Part shown: in pieces, positions 21,709 through 34,228 of the stretch
Layout of the letters: each line of letters begins with the position of its first letter
Numbering within the stretch: position 1 is the stretch's first letter
Source of the DNA: Syncephalastrum monosporum B8922
Lineage: Eukaryota > Mucoromycota > Mucoromycetes > Mucorales > Syncephalastraceae
NCBI GenBank assembly: GCA_000697355.1
Contig: JNEN01001278.1
Coordinates: forward strand, 1 to 64,000
DNA: 64,000 nt
Reading direction: 5' to 3'
Notes under the pieces: model-generated
The model's input: the letters and a program-made list of their open reading frames with translations, nothing else
Database searches by the model: none
What the model was told of the DNA's origin: nothing
Made by a program: the position numbers and the translations under genes

Positions 21709-23139
21709 TTAGAACGTATTTGTGTACATGACCTTGGAGCGGTTGAATCCGTTGAAATTGGATGCGGCACAGATCGTGTACGCACCCATGTTCTCAAAGT
21801 AGAGCCAGTCACCATCTTCCAGCAACGGCAGCTTCAAGTCCTGGCCAATGCAATCGATCGAATCGCAGGTCGGGCCCCACAAGCTGCAGCCGAACTGCTC
21901 ATCCTGGAGGTCCTCCTCCTTGACGTAGGTTTTGCCGCGCATCAGTACCTTGGGATAGACCCCCTGGTGATCAAACAGGATGCAGTTGAACGAGCCATAG
22001 ACGCCGTCGTTCATGTAGTACATGTACTTGGTCAATGTTTCCGACTCGTCCGTCACCGTGCGACGGCCAATGATATGCGTACACACCGAAAATGCCGATG
22101 CCACGTAGAATCGGCCTGGTTCCGCAATCACTTGCACGTGCGGAGGAAACATCGCATCGACCTTGGGTCCGAGGATCGCAGCCACCTTTTCAAAGGTGAT
22201 GCCGTCCTTGACATCCGCGCCTGGGAAACCGCCGCCGACATCGAGGAATTTGAAATCAAAACCGAGCTGAGCGCCAATGTCAAAGGCCTTGCGTGCACGT
22301 TCCACCGCGTCCTCAAAGGCGTATTCATCCGTGCTGCCTGAGCCAACATGGAAACTAGAGGCGACACGTTCAGTCTCTTATCCTTATTCACCTATCATTG
22401 TATAGTTTACCTGATACCAATGACATCCAGTTCAAGGTCCTTGGCAAGCTGGAGCAAGGGAGCGACGCGATCCATGGGGGCACCAAACTTGAGACCGAGC
22501 TGGCATAAGGCCTTGGAATCGTCGGTGAGAATACGCAAGACGACCTGGGCAGTGGGATAGAGGGCCTTGATCTTGTAAAGCTCCTCGGCATTATCAAACG
22601 TCATCTTGGCCACGTTTTGCTTCTCTGCATAGCGAATGAAGGAAGCCTGCTTGCACGGGTTGGCGTAGATGATGCGGCTCGGTTCTACACCGAGGTCCAG
22701 CACCTGTTGAATCTCGGCTTTGCTGGCACAGTCAAAGCCGCAGCCGAGGCTGGCGAGGAGTCTGGACACGAGGGGGTCGGGGTTACACTTGATGGCTACA
22801 TGACGCCACATTCATGTCACCGTCAGCGAACCATCATACACAGAAACGCAAAAAACATAGGGTCTTTTGCTTACCATAGTAGGGAGCAATACGTGGCAGC
22901 ATGCGTTTCCAGCGCAGGTGTTGACGATAGACCTCGCCAATATCGCAGACAAAGAACGCGTTCTCCTGGTCAGACTCCCACTTGTGCGCAGCCATGGCGT
23001 CGAGATGGCGACGCATGACTTCCTTGACGGGAAGGGAGTGAATCTTGGGGGTCTCGACTGGGTCGTTCGAGGCCATGAGAGGGAGAGAATTGGCAGCCGC
23101 CGGAGTGGGGCGCAGGTGGGTAGCAAGTTCGGTGTGCAT
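21709..23139 (-). CDS. Ornithine decarboxylase
   Basis: Three exons are 22875-23139, 22411-22795 and 21709-22354, giving 431 aa. PLP lysine sits in YYAIKCNPDP, formed exactly across the exon 1/2 junction. Then come GCGFDCASKAEI, SFHVGSGS across exon 2/3, the PLP-phosphate loop GGGFPG, EPGRFYVASAF and the active-site-cysteine motif GPTCDSID. FENMGAYT lies near the C-terminus. The enzyme converts ornithine to putrescine, the first step of polyamine synthesis, as a cytosolic homodimer whose two active sites lie at the interface. The ATG at 23139 is the first in frame; a second at 23077 is possible. Antizyme-mediated control is known for fungal ODC, but nothing here shows it. All key residues appear intact. 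Confidence 0.97.
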
Positions 23140-23631
23140 GTGTTGAGTGGTTGAGAGGTAGCGAGTGGAGTGAGTAAGAGTAGTAACAGGTATGGATTTC
23201 GATCGTTTCAATAGCGTGTTAATGACGGCCAGGGAAGTCAAGCAAGCCAAGGTGGGAACCCGCGTCGGTTGAATAACGAGAATACAAGTCTGGTTTCTGA
23301 AGTCGTGATGGGCGACGCAACGGACGAGAGGGAGTCCGCTGTATACAAAAACGAGAAAGGGTTTAAAGAAAAAAGATGAAAAATAAACCCGAAGTTAACA
23401 GCAATAACGGTGCTTCAGGCGTTGAAATAAGGGGAATTTAAATAGTTAAAAAGAGATCTAAAGCAGGTGGGTGCGGTATGATGTGCTTTCAGCAGACAAC
23501 AAAAGTGAAAAAGAAGTGAAGGAAAAAGATGGAAAGCGAGACGACGTCAATTGCCGGGCAAAAATTTTTTTAAAACAAATAGCGTGCTTTAAAAATGCAA
23601 GGATGCAAAATCAGATAGTCCCATGGATGCG

Positions 23632-25087
23632 TCAAGATGTCCGGCTCGTTACCGTTTTAGCTAGTTGCACAAGGGCTGCACGAGCGTCGGAAGGCGCCAG
23701 ATTGGCGATCGCATCGATGGAACGCTGAGAATGCGTGGTGGCCAAATCCAACGCTTGCTTAATACCATCGCTACGGTACAACAATGTGCGTGCCTGAATA
23801 CATGGTTTATACAGTAAGGCTTCACGAACCCTGATTTACGTGTCTTCTTCTTTTCCCTCACCTTCTCCGCGTCGCCAGGTCGCGTGCAGCCCTCTTCAAC
23901 GAGCGGTCGTAGCTCTGGCATGGATTGCCATGCAAACAGAAACGGTGCAGATCGAAGATCTAGCGCTGTGTCAGGTGACGTAGCACGAAGCACATCATCC
24001 ATAAGCTATTGCACAGTGATACAATTCATCGTACATGGGTCATTTCGTCAATTCTAGGGCTGTATTCGCAGGTGCACTTTTTTAATTTTCGACGTACCTG
24101 ATGAGCGATGCCGAAATGCTTGCCGAAATTATAAGCGGCCTGAGCTTCGTCGCTCGTCGTGCAGAGACCACCCAGGACGGCGGAGGCCTTGCAACTGTGG
24201 GCCATTAGACTCGCGGTACGCATGTAGGCTTTCTTCATATATCCCTGCATTAAGATGTCGAAATCAATGGGTTCGTTTGCTGAGAGATGCATAAACTCGC
24301 CCTCGACGCTATCAGCAATACAGGTCGCCATGACCTCGACGCACTCGGGGTTGCGCAGATACGCAAGTGCAAGCGAGGCACGTGCGAGTAAGAAGTCGCC
24401 TGCAAGGATCGCGAGCTTGTTGGAGGTATCGGCGTCACCGTCGAGGACATCGTCATGAAGGAGGCTGGCGGTATGGATCATCTGCGTGATCTCTGCAAGA
24501 CGGCGCTGGGTCGGAAGGATATCCTGCTTCGAGGTCGACAAGGCCATCAAGAGCATGGTGAGGGGTCGGACTTGGCGGCCATCCTCGCAGAGGAAATGGG
24601 TCATCAGCGTTGACAGAAAAGGATGGCCTGCCTCCAGTAGCCTGGTAACATTGCCCTTTAGTTCCCACAGGTCAGGCCCAAGGAGCTTGACAGGATCTAT
24701 CAGCCGCTGCTCCTTGTCGTTTAATACCAGCCCTTGTGCCTCGCTGACAGCATCCTCCCACGTAGTGGCCTGGCCTGAAAAGGGCAATACCGACGGCTTT
24801 GTCATTTGACGCAGGAGGAGATTGCCGCCCACTGTTGTTGCCTTGATCGTCTGCTGCAGGCCTTGTGCAATTTTGCTCAGCGGACCATTGCCGATCGATG
24901 GCGCCTCGACATGGTGTCGCGGACGTGACGGGCGGTAGTGGCGTATAGCTGCAGTGGCTGGCGGCTTTGTTCTTGTGAGAGCTGCTTTGAGCGGATATCG
25001 CCGATGGTGAGCCGTCGTGGTGAACTCACGCGCGCTACGACACACTTCAGTCAGCCGTTGACAGCCACTCCTCCGTGCAGGTATCAT
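23632..25087 (-). CDS. Divergent polyprenyl diphosphate synthase (COQ1/DLP1-like), mitochondrial
   Basis: Three exons are 24098-25087, 23862-24005 and 23632-23793, giving 431 aa. An Arg/Ser/Thr-rich start (MIPARRSGCQRL) looks like a mitochondrial presequence. The trans-prenyltransferase fold is recognisable: LKGNVTRLLEAGHPFL, DGRQVRPL, MIHTASLLHDDVLD (first DDxxD intact), NKLAILAGDFLLARAS, ASLMAHSCKA and FGIAHQLMDDVL. Ubiquinone side-chain synthesis is the expected pathway. Several catalytic elements deviate. The RRG-containing loop after the first Asp motif is missing, with ADTS joined directly to NKLA. The second motif reads DDVLR instead of DDxxD. The following GKP...K loop is absent, and the KT before ASL is RT. 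These losses resemble the non-catalytic partner subunit (S. pombe Dlp1, human PDSS2). It may therefore be a regulatory subunit, or an active enzyme with short loops. Confidence 0.88.
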
Positions 25088-27378
25088 GATGTTATTCTAT
25101 TGGATAATTGTTCTATTTTCAAAACCGCCTCCTCGACATTTTTCTTTTCTTTTTTCATGCCCTGGCCTAGAAATCCCCTGTCACAAATTCGATCGGGATA
25201 AACACGCTCCCCGCTCCTCTACTTAGCCGTCTCTAATGTCATCTCACGAGTCTATGTCACGCTCTATAATCCGAACCTGGATTCATATCTAGAAGATAGC
25301 TCTCTAGCCAATTCACACCTGAGGATTTTCTTTGTACGTACATTGCCTGACTGACAGACGATGCTGAGACGTGCCAACAACGGTGACCGTACTTTTTTAT
25401 GTGGTGTCATAAAGCGGCATACTTCTAATCGATCATTGCTGACCGATCCTGCAGTCTAATACATATCGGATGCTAACATGACATATGCAATGCACCATCC
25501 TCACAAACAAGAACTTTTATCTTCGTAATTTAGCATCTCAATCGCAAAAAACATAACACGACATACAAATAGTAACCCACGAGCACCCAGACGTATCAGT
25601 GTACGCAGCAGTATGGGGCGATTGGTACATATATACCTACAGAACGGATCAAGTTCTTCTTTGTAGCAGGTTGTTGAGTATCACATCATGAGCTGCCTTC
25701 ACAAAAGACTTTTCTGTGAAGCAGTTTATGTTGATTCAGTCATTGCACATCATACAGTACCATACCAGCTGATAGAAGGCCTACAGTATACAGGTCAAGC
25801 TTATTATAAAAACAAGAGTGACAATGCGACTTAGGATATGGCACGTGGAGCTTACCACCACACGAATTGTTTACGGAAGAGTTCCGTATACTATGGATGC
25901 GCATAATCTATGGGCATACGCACGCGCCTGCCGATACATAGATGAAAACCGCTTAAAACACATTGCATATGTCAACAGACGAAATAATTGTACATATGAT
26001 TGTGCTTAATGTCATTTAAGAGACGGTCGTCCGTTATAGGGGCATGCATTTGATAACGCGTTTCAATTCGCGACACTGTCCTTTACGTACAGCGACGTCA
26101 GGAAACAGATCGGGATTTGTATCCTTTTTTGTGACACCATCAACGGCATGTATCAACTGTATACATATACAAATTTACGCTAAACAAAGTTGTTTAGGTT
26201 CATCTTCGCGGTCCCGCTCGCCATCAGATAACTGGACGAACCACTACTCAATCTCGTTGTTAGGAGTTGCTCCTCTCGTATCGTTGTTTGTTATCTTATG
26301 GGGATCTTACTCAGATCCGGTCAAGATAAAAGTGCGTATACGACTTATTAGGAGCATGCAAGTACTCTGGATGTAATTACGCCTCGATGGAAGCATATAT
26401 CGCTGAATGACGATCGTGAAACTACGAGGGTGAGAAGTTTAACACTAGGCACGAGGGTGATTTGAGAAGTGGAAGGATCAAGGGTGAGACAAGACCAAGC
26501 GAGACCGGGTATAGCTGCATGAGACGTTGTGGTAGAGCAGGATTGTCCCTGTAGTACCACGATTATCTTGATCTGACCCCTGCTCCTCAAGCCCAAATAA
26601 AAAGATAATCGCACACGCTGTCGGCTTTGACTGAATCTGATTTTCCGCTTTTTCCTTGAACCTAGACGAATGATACAGTATATCGATCGCCATGCTATAT
26701 CATAGTATCCAGCATAAAAACGTCAGAATGTGTCTCGACATCATTTACACCAGCATAAAAGTAACCTGACTTCTTAATAAGTACTTATGGGAGCTGACCT
26801 CCAACTTCGACATGCCTACACAGGGGTAGGATATCAACTTATTGCGTAAAGCCCTGATGGTGCGAAGAGAAAGATAATGCGAAGAGAAGGAATGCAGATA
26901 CGAGGATAGGCAAATGATGACCATTAATACGAGAATGGGTCCATTAAAAAGAGATATATCTGGGATTTGTCAGTCATACCCTTTGCGTAGTGGCATCTAC
27001 CGAACGCGTCGAGGCAGACACCGAACGCGTCGAGGCAGACACCGAATCGACACAAATACAGTTAAACGCGTAGGAAGACGACACCATTTCGACAATAAAG
27101 TATATCTGGTCACATATACGCGCGCACTTGAAGCAGCACTTGCTCGACACTATCGATTGTAGTATTCTTGTATTTCTTGTAGCATAGACTTTATAATAGG
27201 AGAGATTGCATAATCAACCGTAAAATAGTAGCACGATGAAAAAGGAACTCGAATATATAGCATGATGTGGAGAAGTCAAATTTAGCCAGTGTGCAATGGG
27301 CATGCGTGTGCATCGGAGTTTGTGGAAGACGGATATACGTCTCCAGGCCCAGGATGGCATGCTTTAAGCTACTCAACC
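25088..27378. other. Intergenic region, 2.3 kb, no supported gene
   Basis: This is A/T-rich DNA with many short ORFs on both strands and no recognisable domains. It contains a short tandem repeat at about 27000-27045. The promoters of the polyprenyl synthase (minus) and eIF3a (plus) should lie at its two ends. Confidence 0.5.
27000..27046. repeat. Short tandem repeat, unit about 21 bp
   Basis: The unit CGAACGCGTCGAGGCAGACAC occurs twice in direct succession. A third partial copy (CGAATCGACAC) follows. It lies in an intergenic stretch with no gene. Confidence 0.6.
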
Positions 27379-30300
27379 ATGGCCCCCTTCTACGCCATCA
27401 AGCCGGACAACGCTCTTAAGCGGGCTGAAGGTAACGAGAGGATGACGAGACAGACGGATGGATGGATGAATGGATGGATGGATGATACTGACACACGCCA
27501 TGACAGAATTGATCAACGCCGGCCAGGATGCAGTCGCATTGCAGACCCTCCATGAGGTTGTGCTGTCCAAGCGTTCGCGCAGCTATGCCCTGAATGTGAT
27601 GGAGCCGATTATGCTCAAGTACGTTGAGCTTTGCGTTGATCTGCGCAAGGGCAAGATGGTCAAGGAAGGCCTTCATCAGTACCGTAACATTGCCCAAAAC
27701 ACGAGTGTGAACAGCATTGAGGTTAGCAACGAATTAAGGGGGATTACGACACCATTCCAATGCTTACGACGTCATGCACGATAGACCATTATCAACAAGC
27801 TGCTCGAATTAGCCGAGCAGAAGGTGGCCGAAGCACGGGCCAAAGCGGATCAGATTGCGGTCGAAGTGATCGACGATCTGGAGGCATCCGAGACGCCCGA
27901 ATCCATTATGCTCAGCACCGTCAGTGGTGAGCAGAGCAAGGACCGCACCGATCGCGCGGTCGTGACGCCGTGGCTCAAGTTCTTGTGGGAGGCGTACCGC
28001 ACCGTATTGGATATGTTGCGTAACAACGCTCGCCTGGAGACGCTGTATCACTCGGTTACCAACAAGGCGTTCTCGTTCTGTCTGACGTACGCGCGCAAGA
28101 CCGAGTTCCGCCGTCTTTGCGAGATCCTGCGCAACCACTTCCTGAACGTGTCCAAGTACTCGCACCAGCCCCACTCGATCAACCTGAATGACCCCGATAC
28201 GCTGCAGCAGTACCTGGAGGCGCGTTTCACCCAGCTGAACGCGGCTGTCGACCTCGAGCTCTGGCAGGAGGCCTTCAAGTCCGTCGAGGACATCCACACT
28301 CTCCTCACCACCTCGAAGCGCCCTCCCAAGCCCGTCATGATGGCCAACTACTACGAGAAGCTCACCAAGATCTTCATGGTCAGCGACGACTACCTCTTCC
28401 ACTCCGCTGCCTGGAACCGCTACTCCAACATCGAGCGCGCCATCAACAAGAACCTCTCGGACGAGCAGCAGTCGCGCATGGCTTCCATTGTCTTGCTCTC
28501 GGCCCTGGCCATCCCGATCATCACCACCACCAAGACCCGCCCTGGCTACATTGAGGCCGATGAGCACCGCATCCAGAAGCTCAACCGCCTCTCCATGCTG
28601 ATGGGTCTGTACCAGCACCCCACCCGTACCGGTCTGTTGAAGGAAGCCCTCAACAAGAACATCTTGTCTCGTGTCCGCCCTGAGATTCGCGACCTCTACA
28701 ACATCCTCGAGGTCCAGTTCCACCCCTTGTCGATCTGCAAAAAGATCAACCCCATCATGGCCAAGCTGGCCGACGATGCCGACATGGCCAAGTACGTCCG
28801 TCCCCTTCATCAGGTCATCTTGACCCGTCTGTTGCAGCAGGTAAGCTAGCGATGCTCATCAAGGAGTGACGATCTTTTTTTCTTACTGACGATGACTGGT
28901 AGCTTTCGCAAGTGTATACCACTGTCAAGCTTGACTTTGTCTTGGAGCTCGCTTCGTTCCCTGAGCCGTACAGCCATGACGCGGCCACCATCGAAAAGTT
29001 CATTATGAACGGCTGCAAGCGCGGTGAACTCAACATTCGCATTGATCACTCGTCTCAGAGCTTGATCTTTGAGACCGACCTGTTTGCTCCCCCGAAGGAC
29101 ACCGTCACTGAGGGCATCCAGCTCCAGTCCTCCCCTGCTGACCTCATGCGCACCCAGCTGTCGCGCCTCGGCAGCAACCTCCATGCCGTCGTGCAGATGA
29201 TCGACCCCTCGGTCAAGAGCGCTGCCAAGGATGCCAAGGAGCAGGCCGTTAAGCTTGCGCTCAAGGGTATCGCAGACGAACACAAGGCGGCCCTGACCCG
29301 CAAGGCTACGATCGAACACCGCAAGGAGTTGATCGAGTCCGAACTGGCCCGCAAGGAGAAGCAGATTGCCCAGGAGAAGGCGGCTGCGGCTGCCAAGAAG
29401 GCCGAGGCCGAGCGCAAGCGTCTCGAGGAAGAACAGAAGCGTCGCGAAGAAGAGCGTCTGAAGCGCATTCACGAGGAGGTCCAGCGCGACCAGGCCAAGC
29501 GTATCGCCGAGGAGATCACAGCCAAGACTGGCCTGCAGCTCAAGCCGGAGGAGATCGAGAACTCGGACGTCAAGACCCTGTTGGATCTCAAGGTGTCGCG
29601 CCTCCAGAGCGAGAAGCGCGAGCTGACCGACCGTCTGAAGCAAATCGGCCGCCGTCTCGACCACACCGAACGTGCGTACCGCAAGGAAGAAATCCCGCTC
29701 CTCGAGAAGGATTACGAGAAGCAGCAAAAGAACGACAAGGCCTTCTTCGAAGCCGCGCGCAAGGCGGAGCTGACCAACTCCAAGATCCAGCACGAGGAGA
29801 ACATGAAGCTCAAGTCGCGTCTTGTCCGCATGCTCGGCGACTACAACACCTACAAGCAACAGATCCACGAGAAGCAAAAGAGCCTCATCGACGCCAAGCA
29901 GCGCGAGTCCGAAGCTGCGATCGAGCGCGAGAAGCAGGAGCGCATTGCCGAGTGGCGCGCACGTCGCGAGGAGATCCAGGCTCGTCGTGCGGCCGAGGAG
30001 GAAGAGCGCCTGCGCCGTCAGCAAGAGGAGGAAGCCGAGCGCGAGGCGGCCGAGCGCAAGCGTGCCGAGCAAGAAGAAGCGCTTGCGAAGCGCAAGGCCG
30101 AACAGGAGGAGCACAACCGCCGTCTCGACGAGGCAGCTCGCAAGCAGCGCGAACGCGAGGCCGAGATCGAGCGCAAGCTGCAAGAGAAGCGCGCTGCTCC
30201 CGCATCGCCTGCTCCCGCATCGCCTGCTCCCTCGCCTGGCCGCTGGACCCGCGGTGGCGCTGCCTCTGCTGCCTCTCCGCGCGGTGGTTTCGGAAGAGGC

Positions 30301-30438
30301 CCTGGCAGCTGGCGCGACAATGCTCGCGAGAGTCCCCGCGACAGTCCTCGCGACAGCCCGCGCGACAGTCCCCGTGGTCCTGGTGGTTCGCCGGGTGGCA
30401 GCCGTTATGTGCCCCCTCATCTGCGTAATCGCCAATAA
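27379..30438 (+). CDS. TIF32: Eukaryotic translation initiation factor 3 subunit A
   Basis: Four exons are 27379-27430, 27507-27721, 27785-28840 and 28903-30438, giving about 952 aa. It begins [18 protein letters not shown], the conserved eIF3a start. The N-terminal helical repeats lead into a PCI domain spanning the end of exon 3 and the start of exon 4 ([19 protein letters not shown]). A long, highly charged coiled coil rich in Glu, Arg and Lys fills about residues 530-880. The C-terminus has short SPRD repeats and ends [11 protein letters not shown]. eIF3a is the scaffold of the eIF3 complex, bridging 40S ribosome, eIF3b/c and mRNA. Coding GC is high and codon use strongly biased, fitting high expression. 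Intron 1 holds a GGAT-type microsatellite (about 27457-27485). Very long antisense ORFs across this gene are shadows of its biased codons. It is convergent with SUMO, 217 bp apart. Confidence 0.97.
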
Positions 30439-30655
30439 GGAACAGAAAAAAAAAGAAGAGTCTGAAAGAAAAAGAGTATATATTTCATCCCACGTCTTCC
30501 CACACACGACATACAAAAAACACCTCTTCTCCCTCTCCCTTTCTTGACACTTACTATCGCTATTTCTCTCCCGCCTCTTCACACATACAGACATACATAC
30601 ACGCATTGGACTGGTTTTTTTTATATAAAGCAATGGGTGTTATTTTTGTGCGAGC

Positions 30656-31103
30656 TCATGCCGAACCGCCAATTTGTTCGACCATCACGTCAATGCTATC
30701 GCCATCGTCCATATCCAACTATAAACAGCATGTGTGAGAAAGGAGGGTATTCGTGCGCGAGGAAAAAGGAGTTGAGGACAATTCATGATAGCAAGGATAA
30801 TAGAAAGAATGAAGCAAGTACCTCCTGAGGCGTGTTTTGAGGCATAACGCGGTTACCGTCGTAGAGGAATCGGACAGAACCAGGAGCCTTGCCTTGTCGC
30901 TCACAGTACGCATCCATGAGCTTCCGCAGCGGTGTCGTGCGCTTGATTTTAAAAAACACTTCGTTTTGATCCTGTCATTCCGACCATGGATGAGATTCGC
31001 GTTGATTATTTCAGAGAATCAGTATACATACACTGCCGACAACTTTAATGTTGATGTGCTCAGTCGCAGTGGGGGTTTCCTTGGTCTCCTTGCCGGCGTC
31101 CAT
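30656..31103 (-). CDS. SMT3: SUMO (small ubiquitin-like modifier)
   Basis: Three exons are 31032-31103, 30822-30971 and 30656-30718, giving 94 aa. After a short flexible N-terminus (MDAGKETKETPTATE) comes the ubiquitin-like fold: HINIKVVGSDQNEVFFKIK, TTPLRKLMDAYCERQG, VRFLYDGNRV, TPQELDMDDGDSIDVMVEQ. It ends QIGGSA, so a SUMO protease would remove two residues to expose the di-Gly used for conjugation to lysines. The FFKIKRTT segment and RFLYDG are typical of fungal SUMO. The ATG at 31103 is the first in frame with a plausible leader. The gene is divergent from the DDX21-like helicase, with about 1 kb between starts. Confidence 0.97.
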
Positions 31104-32108
31104 GAGAGTAATGTCGAGCGTAAAGAAAAAACAAGACTTACGGCGCCGCGGTTTTGCTGAAGAGATCCCTAAGTCATTTGAAACACCGACGTCGGCAACA
31201 CTCCAACGACGCACCACCCATAGTAGCTCCAGCAATGGTTTTATCACGTTCGCATAATATAAAAAACTTTCAAAGCTAGGGTAGTCGTATTTAATAAGTG
31301 TTTATCTTATTTGCTTCGAGTCAGCCAGTTTGTTGTCAAAGCATGTTGGTACGTAAAAGAAAGCTGGTACCTTTTTCTGCTCATTACGCTACAAGACGTG
31401 TTGTTCTCTTGTTACATCACCGTTTGTAACGCCCAGTGTATAGCGGCAATGCTGCAGTCATTAAGGGGCCTGGGTTTATGCAAAAGTTGACTGAACTGTG
31501 TTAGTGCTGCTGAGGGAAATCAGAACCACGCAACAGATAGTCGTAGACAAGAGGTATGCATCTTCGTATTGGAGATGGTGACATATCGCTGGTTCTTACG
31601 TCTTCCGTATGATTCTGGGATTCAGATGCTTGTCTGCAGTTTCCACCTCTCTCTTATCTTTTGTCCTCAGCTTTGTGAGGTTTCCTTTCCGGCATGGGTT
31701 TCGGTGAGCACGTATTGTTCCGTGAAGTCTCTGGCCGGCGACTCACTGCATCTCAAACAAGAATGTACGGCCAATACCCTGTCTATAAATGTGCTTGAGA
31801 TATAGTCAAATAAAAGTTTGCTCTGCAGTGAACATCATCAGCTCTGATGCAATTTTTATGAGCACAAATTTGCCCTCTTTCAGCGTAGTCGCAGGCACGA
31901 CGTTGTCCGCTTTCTAAAAAAGAAAAAGAAAATAAACTTATCAACTCAGACTTCGGTGTCTCAAGTGAACGCGTGGAATAAAAAATCAAAGCGTTTAATT
32001 GGTTGTCTCGCCTGATTGGTTTGACAAGTAAGCTGTGACGGTTTTTATGCCGCTAAAGCACAATTTTTTCTTTTTGCCTTTGCTCGTCCCTTTTCATCTT
32101 TCTTAAAT
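31104..32108. other. Divergent intergenic region between SUMO and helicase genes
   Basis: One kilobase between two divergent ATGs should contain both promoters. A TTATATTATG stretch about 150 nt upstream of the SUMO ATG is TATA-like on the minus strand. No gene or repeat is recognised. Confidence 0.5.
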
Positions 32109-34228
32109 ATGCCGGCCAGAGTTGCGAACAAAGGTACCCGCTATCACACTGAAGTTTTGCGACATAAATTAACAGAAGAGTAGATAAACCCAGCGTGTCT
32201 GACCGTAAGCGCAAGAACGAGCAGGAGGACGCTCAGGAGGAGGTGACCAAGCCCCAGAGCGATCTCTCCAAGAAGCGCAAGATCGAGGAGGAGGCTCAGG
32301 GCGAGGCCGAGACGGAGGAGATTCCAGAGGAGCTCAAGCTCACCAACTTCCGGATCTCTGAAGACACCGTTAACAATCTCGCCGCCCGTGGGATCAAGTC
32401 TCTGTTCGAGATCCAGGCCAAGACCTTTGACCCTATCTTTGATGGCGAGGATGTGCTGGCCCGCGCTCGCACAGGTACCGGCAAGACCCTCGCCTTTGCC
32501 TTGCCTGTCATCGAGAAGCTCGCACTCGACACTGGCTTCAATGCCAAGCGTGGCCGTGCGCCCCGCGTGCTTGTGATGTGCCCTACGCGCGATCTGGCCA
32601 AGCAGGTCTCGGGTGACTTTGCCTCGCTCTCGGGCAACCGTCTCCAGACCTTGGCTGTGTATGGTGGCACGCCTTACCAGGAGCAGACCCAAGTTCTTCG
32701 CGCTGGTGTAGATGCTGTCGTCGGTACGCCCGGCCGTATTCTCGATCACATCAACTATGGCAACCTCAAGCTCCATGGCATCCGCTACATCATCCTCGAT
32801 GAGGCCGACGAGATGCTCAACGCCTCCGGTTTCGAGGAAGAAATGTTCAAGGTTCTCGACAGCGTTCAGCAGCAAAAGGAGGAGCGTGACTACCAGATCT
32901 TGCTTTTCTCTGCTACTGTCCCTGATACCGTTTTGGAGACCATCAAGCGCTTCATGAGCAAGGACTATAAGCGTATCGACTTGATCGGTAACGCCACCAA
33001 CCGCACCAACAAGAATATCCGCCATATCAGCATTCCCTCTTCCTACCAGAACCGTGCCGACGTCATTGGTGATGTCGTCAATGTCTACGGTCGCTCCGGT
33101 CTGACTGTCATCTTCTGTGCTACCAAGGCCGATGCGAATGAGCTCGGTACGAACGAGAAGCTCAAGAACGCAGCCGTGCTCCACGGTGATATCTCCCAGA
33201 ACCTGCGTGAGTCGACCATGGACAGCTTCCGCAAGGGCAAGCTCCGCGTCATCGTCTGCACGGACGTCCTCGCCCGTGGTCTCGATATTCCCGAAGTGGA
33301 TCTGGTTATCAACTGCCAACCTCCCCTTGATACCGAGAGCTACGTCCATCGCTCTGGCCGTACCGGCCGTGCCGGTCGCAAGGGTGTGTGCGTGACCTTT
33401 TACAAGCCCCGCGAAGAGAGCATCCTGCAGCTCATCACTCGCAAGACCGGTGTCAAGTTCGAGTTTATGTCTGCTCCCCGTCCGGAAGACATGGTCAAGG
33501 CCGCTGTAGAGGAGGCCGTCGAGTCCGTTGCCGCCTGCGACCAGAGCGTGCTGCACCTTTTCAACGAGCAAGCCGCTGAGCTGATTGAAGAACACGGCGC
33601 TGAGAAGGCTCTTTCCAGTCTGCTTGCGTTCGTCAGTGGCTGCCATCAAGGTATCACTCGCCGCTCTCTGCTGACATCCAGCGCCGGCCTTGTCACGCTC
33701 TACTTTGAGCTGGATCAGGAGATTCGTAACCCCGGCTACGTCAAGGGTATGCTGAGCCGTGAAAATGCGACTTTGCTCGACCACTTCAAGCTGTGGCGCA
33801 TGACCAAGGACATGAAGGGTGTCATCGCTGATATCGCAGAAGACCAAGTCGAAGTCAAGGATAATATCGTTTACCTGGGCGGCCAGTCGTTTGCCGAGAA
33901 GCGGAATATGCGCCTCTCTATTCCCGAGACTCTCCCTGAGCTGTTACCGCGCGACAATAACGATGGACGTGGTGGTTTCGGCGGCGGTCGCGGTGGCTAC
34001 GGCAATGGTGGCGGTCGCGGTGGCTATGGCAACAACCGTGGTGGCCGTGGCGGTTACGGCAATGGTGGCGGCCGTGGAGGCTATGGCAACGGCGGCGGTC
34101 GCGGCGGTGGCTTTGGTGGCGGTCGCGGCGGTGGCCGTGGTGGTGGTCGTGGCGGCTTTGGTGGCAATCGCGGTGGTTTTAACAGCAGCAGCCCCAAGCC
34201 ATCTGGCACGAAGACCGTTTTTAACTGA
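32109..34228 (+). CDS. DEAD-box RNA helicase, DDX21/DDX50 (Gu) type with GUCT domain and RGG tail
   Basis: Exon 1 is 32109-32133 (MPARVANK) and exon 2 is 32181-34228, giving 690 aa. A Lys/Glu-rich, nucleolar-looking N-terminus precedes the helicase core. The core shows the Q-motif region FEIQAKTF, ARTGTGKT (motif I, about 100-107), LDEADEM (motif II), FSATVPD (motif III), TDVLARGLD and HRSGRTGRAG (motif VI). After the core, LLAFVSGCHQGITRRSLL... to about residue 580 matches the GUCT domain specific to the Gu/DDX21 family. The last 100 residues are RGG/GGYGN repeats for RNA binding. Expected role: nucleolar rRNA processing and transcription coordination. No ATP-binding residue is missing. The start is assigned to exon 1 because the exon 2 frame has no ATG before the Lys-rich region. 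Confidence 0.92.

Noticed and set aside
21511..22341. 276-codon plus ORF opposite ODC exon 3
   Set aside because: Antisense shadow of ODC, whose active-site motifs are on minus.
27809..28810. 333-codon ORF antisense to eIF3a exon 3
   Set aside because: Same reason: composition is an artefact of the sense codons.
28846..30633. 595-codon ORF antisense to eIF3a
   Set aside because: It mirrors the GC-rich, biased codons of eIF3a and reads as Leu/Ala/Val-rich repeats with no family motif. The sense strand is unambiguous eIF3a with conserved start, PCI and splice sites.
32144..33847. 567-codon ORF antisense to the DEAD-box helicase
   Set aside because: It is a shadow of strong codon bias on the sense strand. 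All helicase motifs are on plus.
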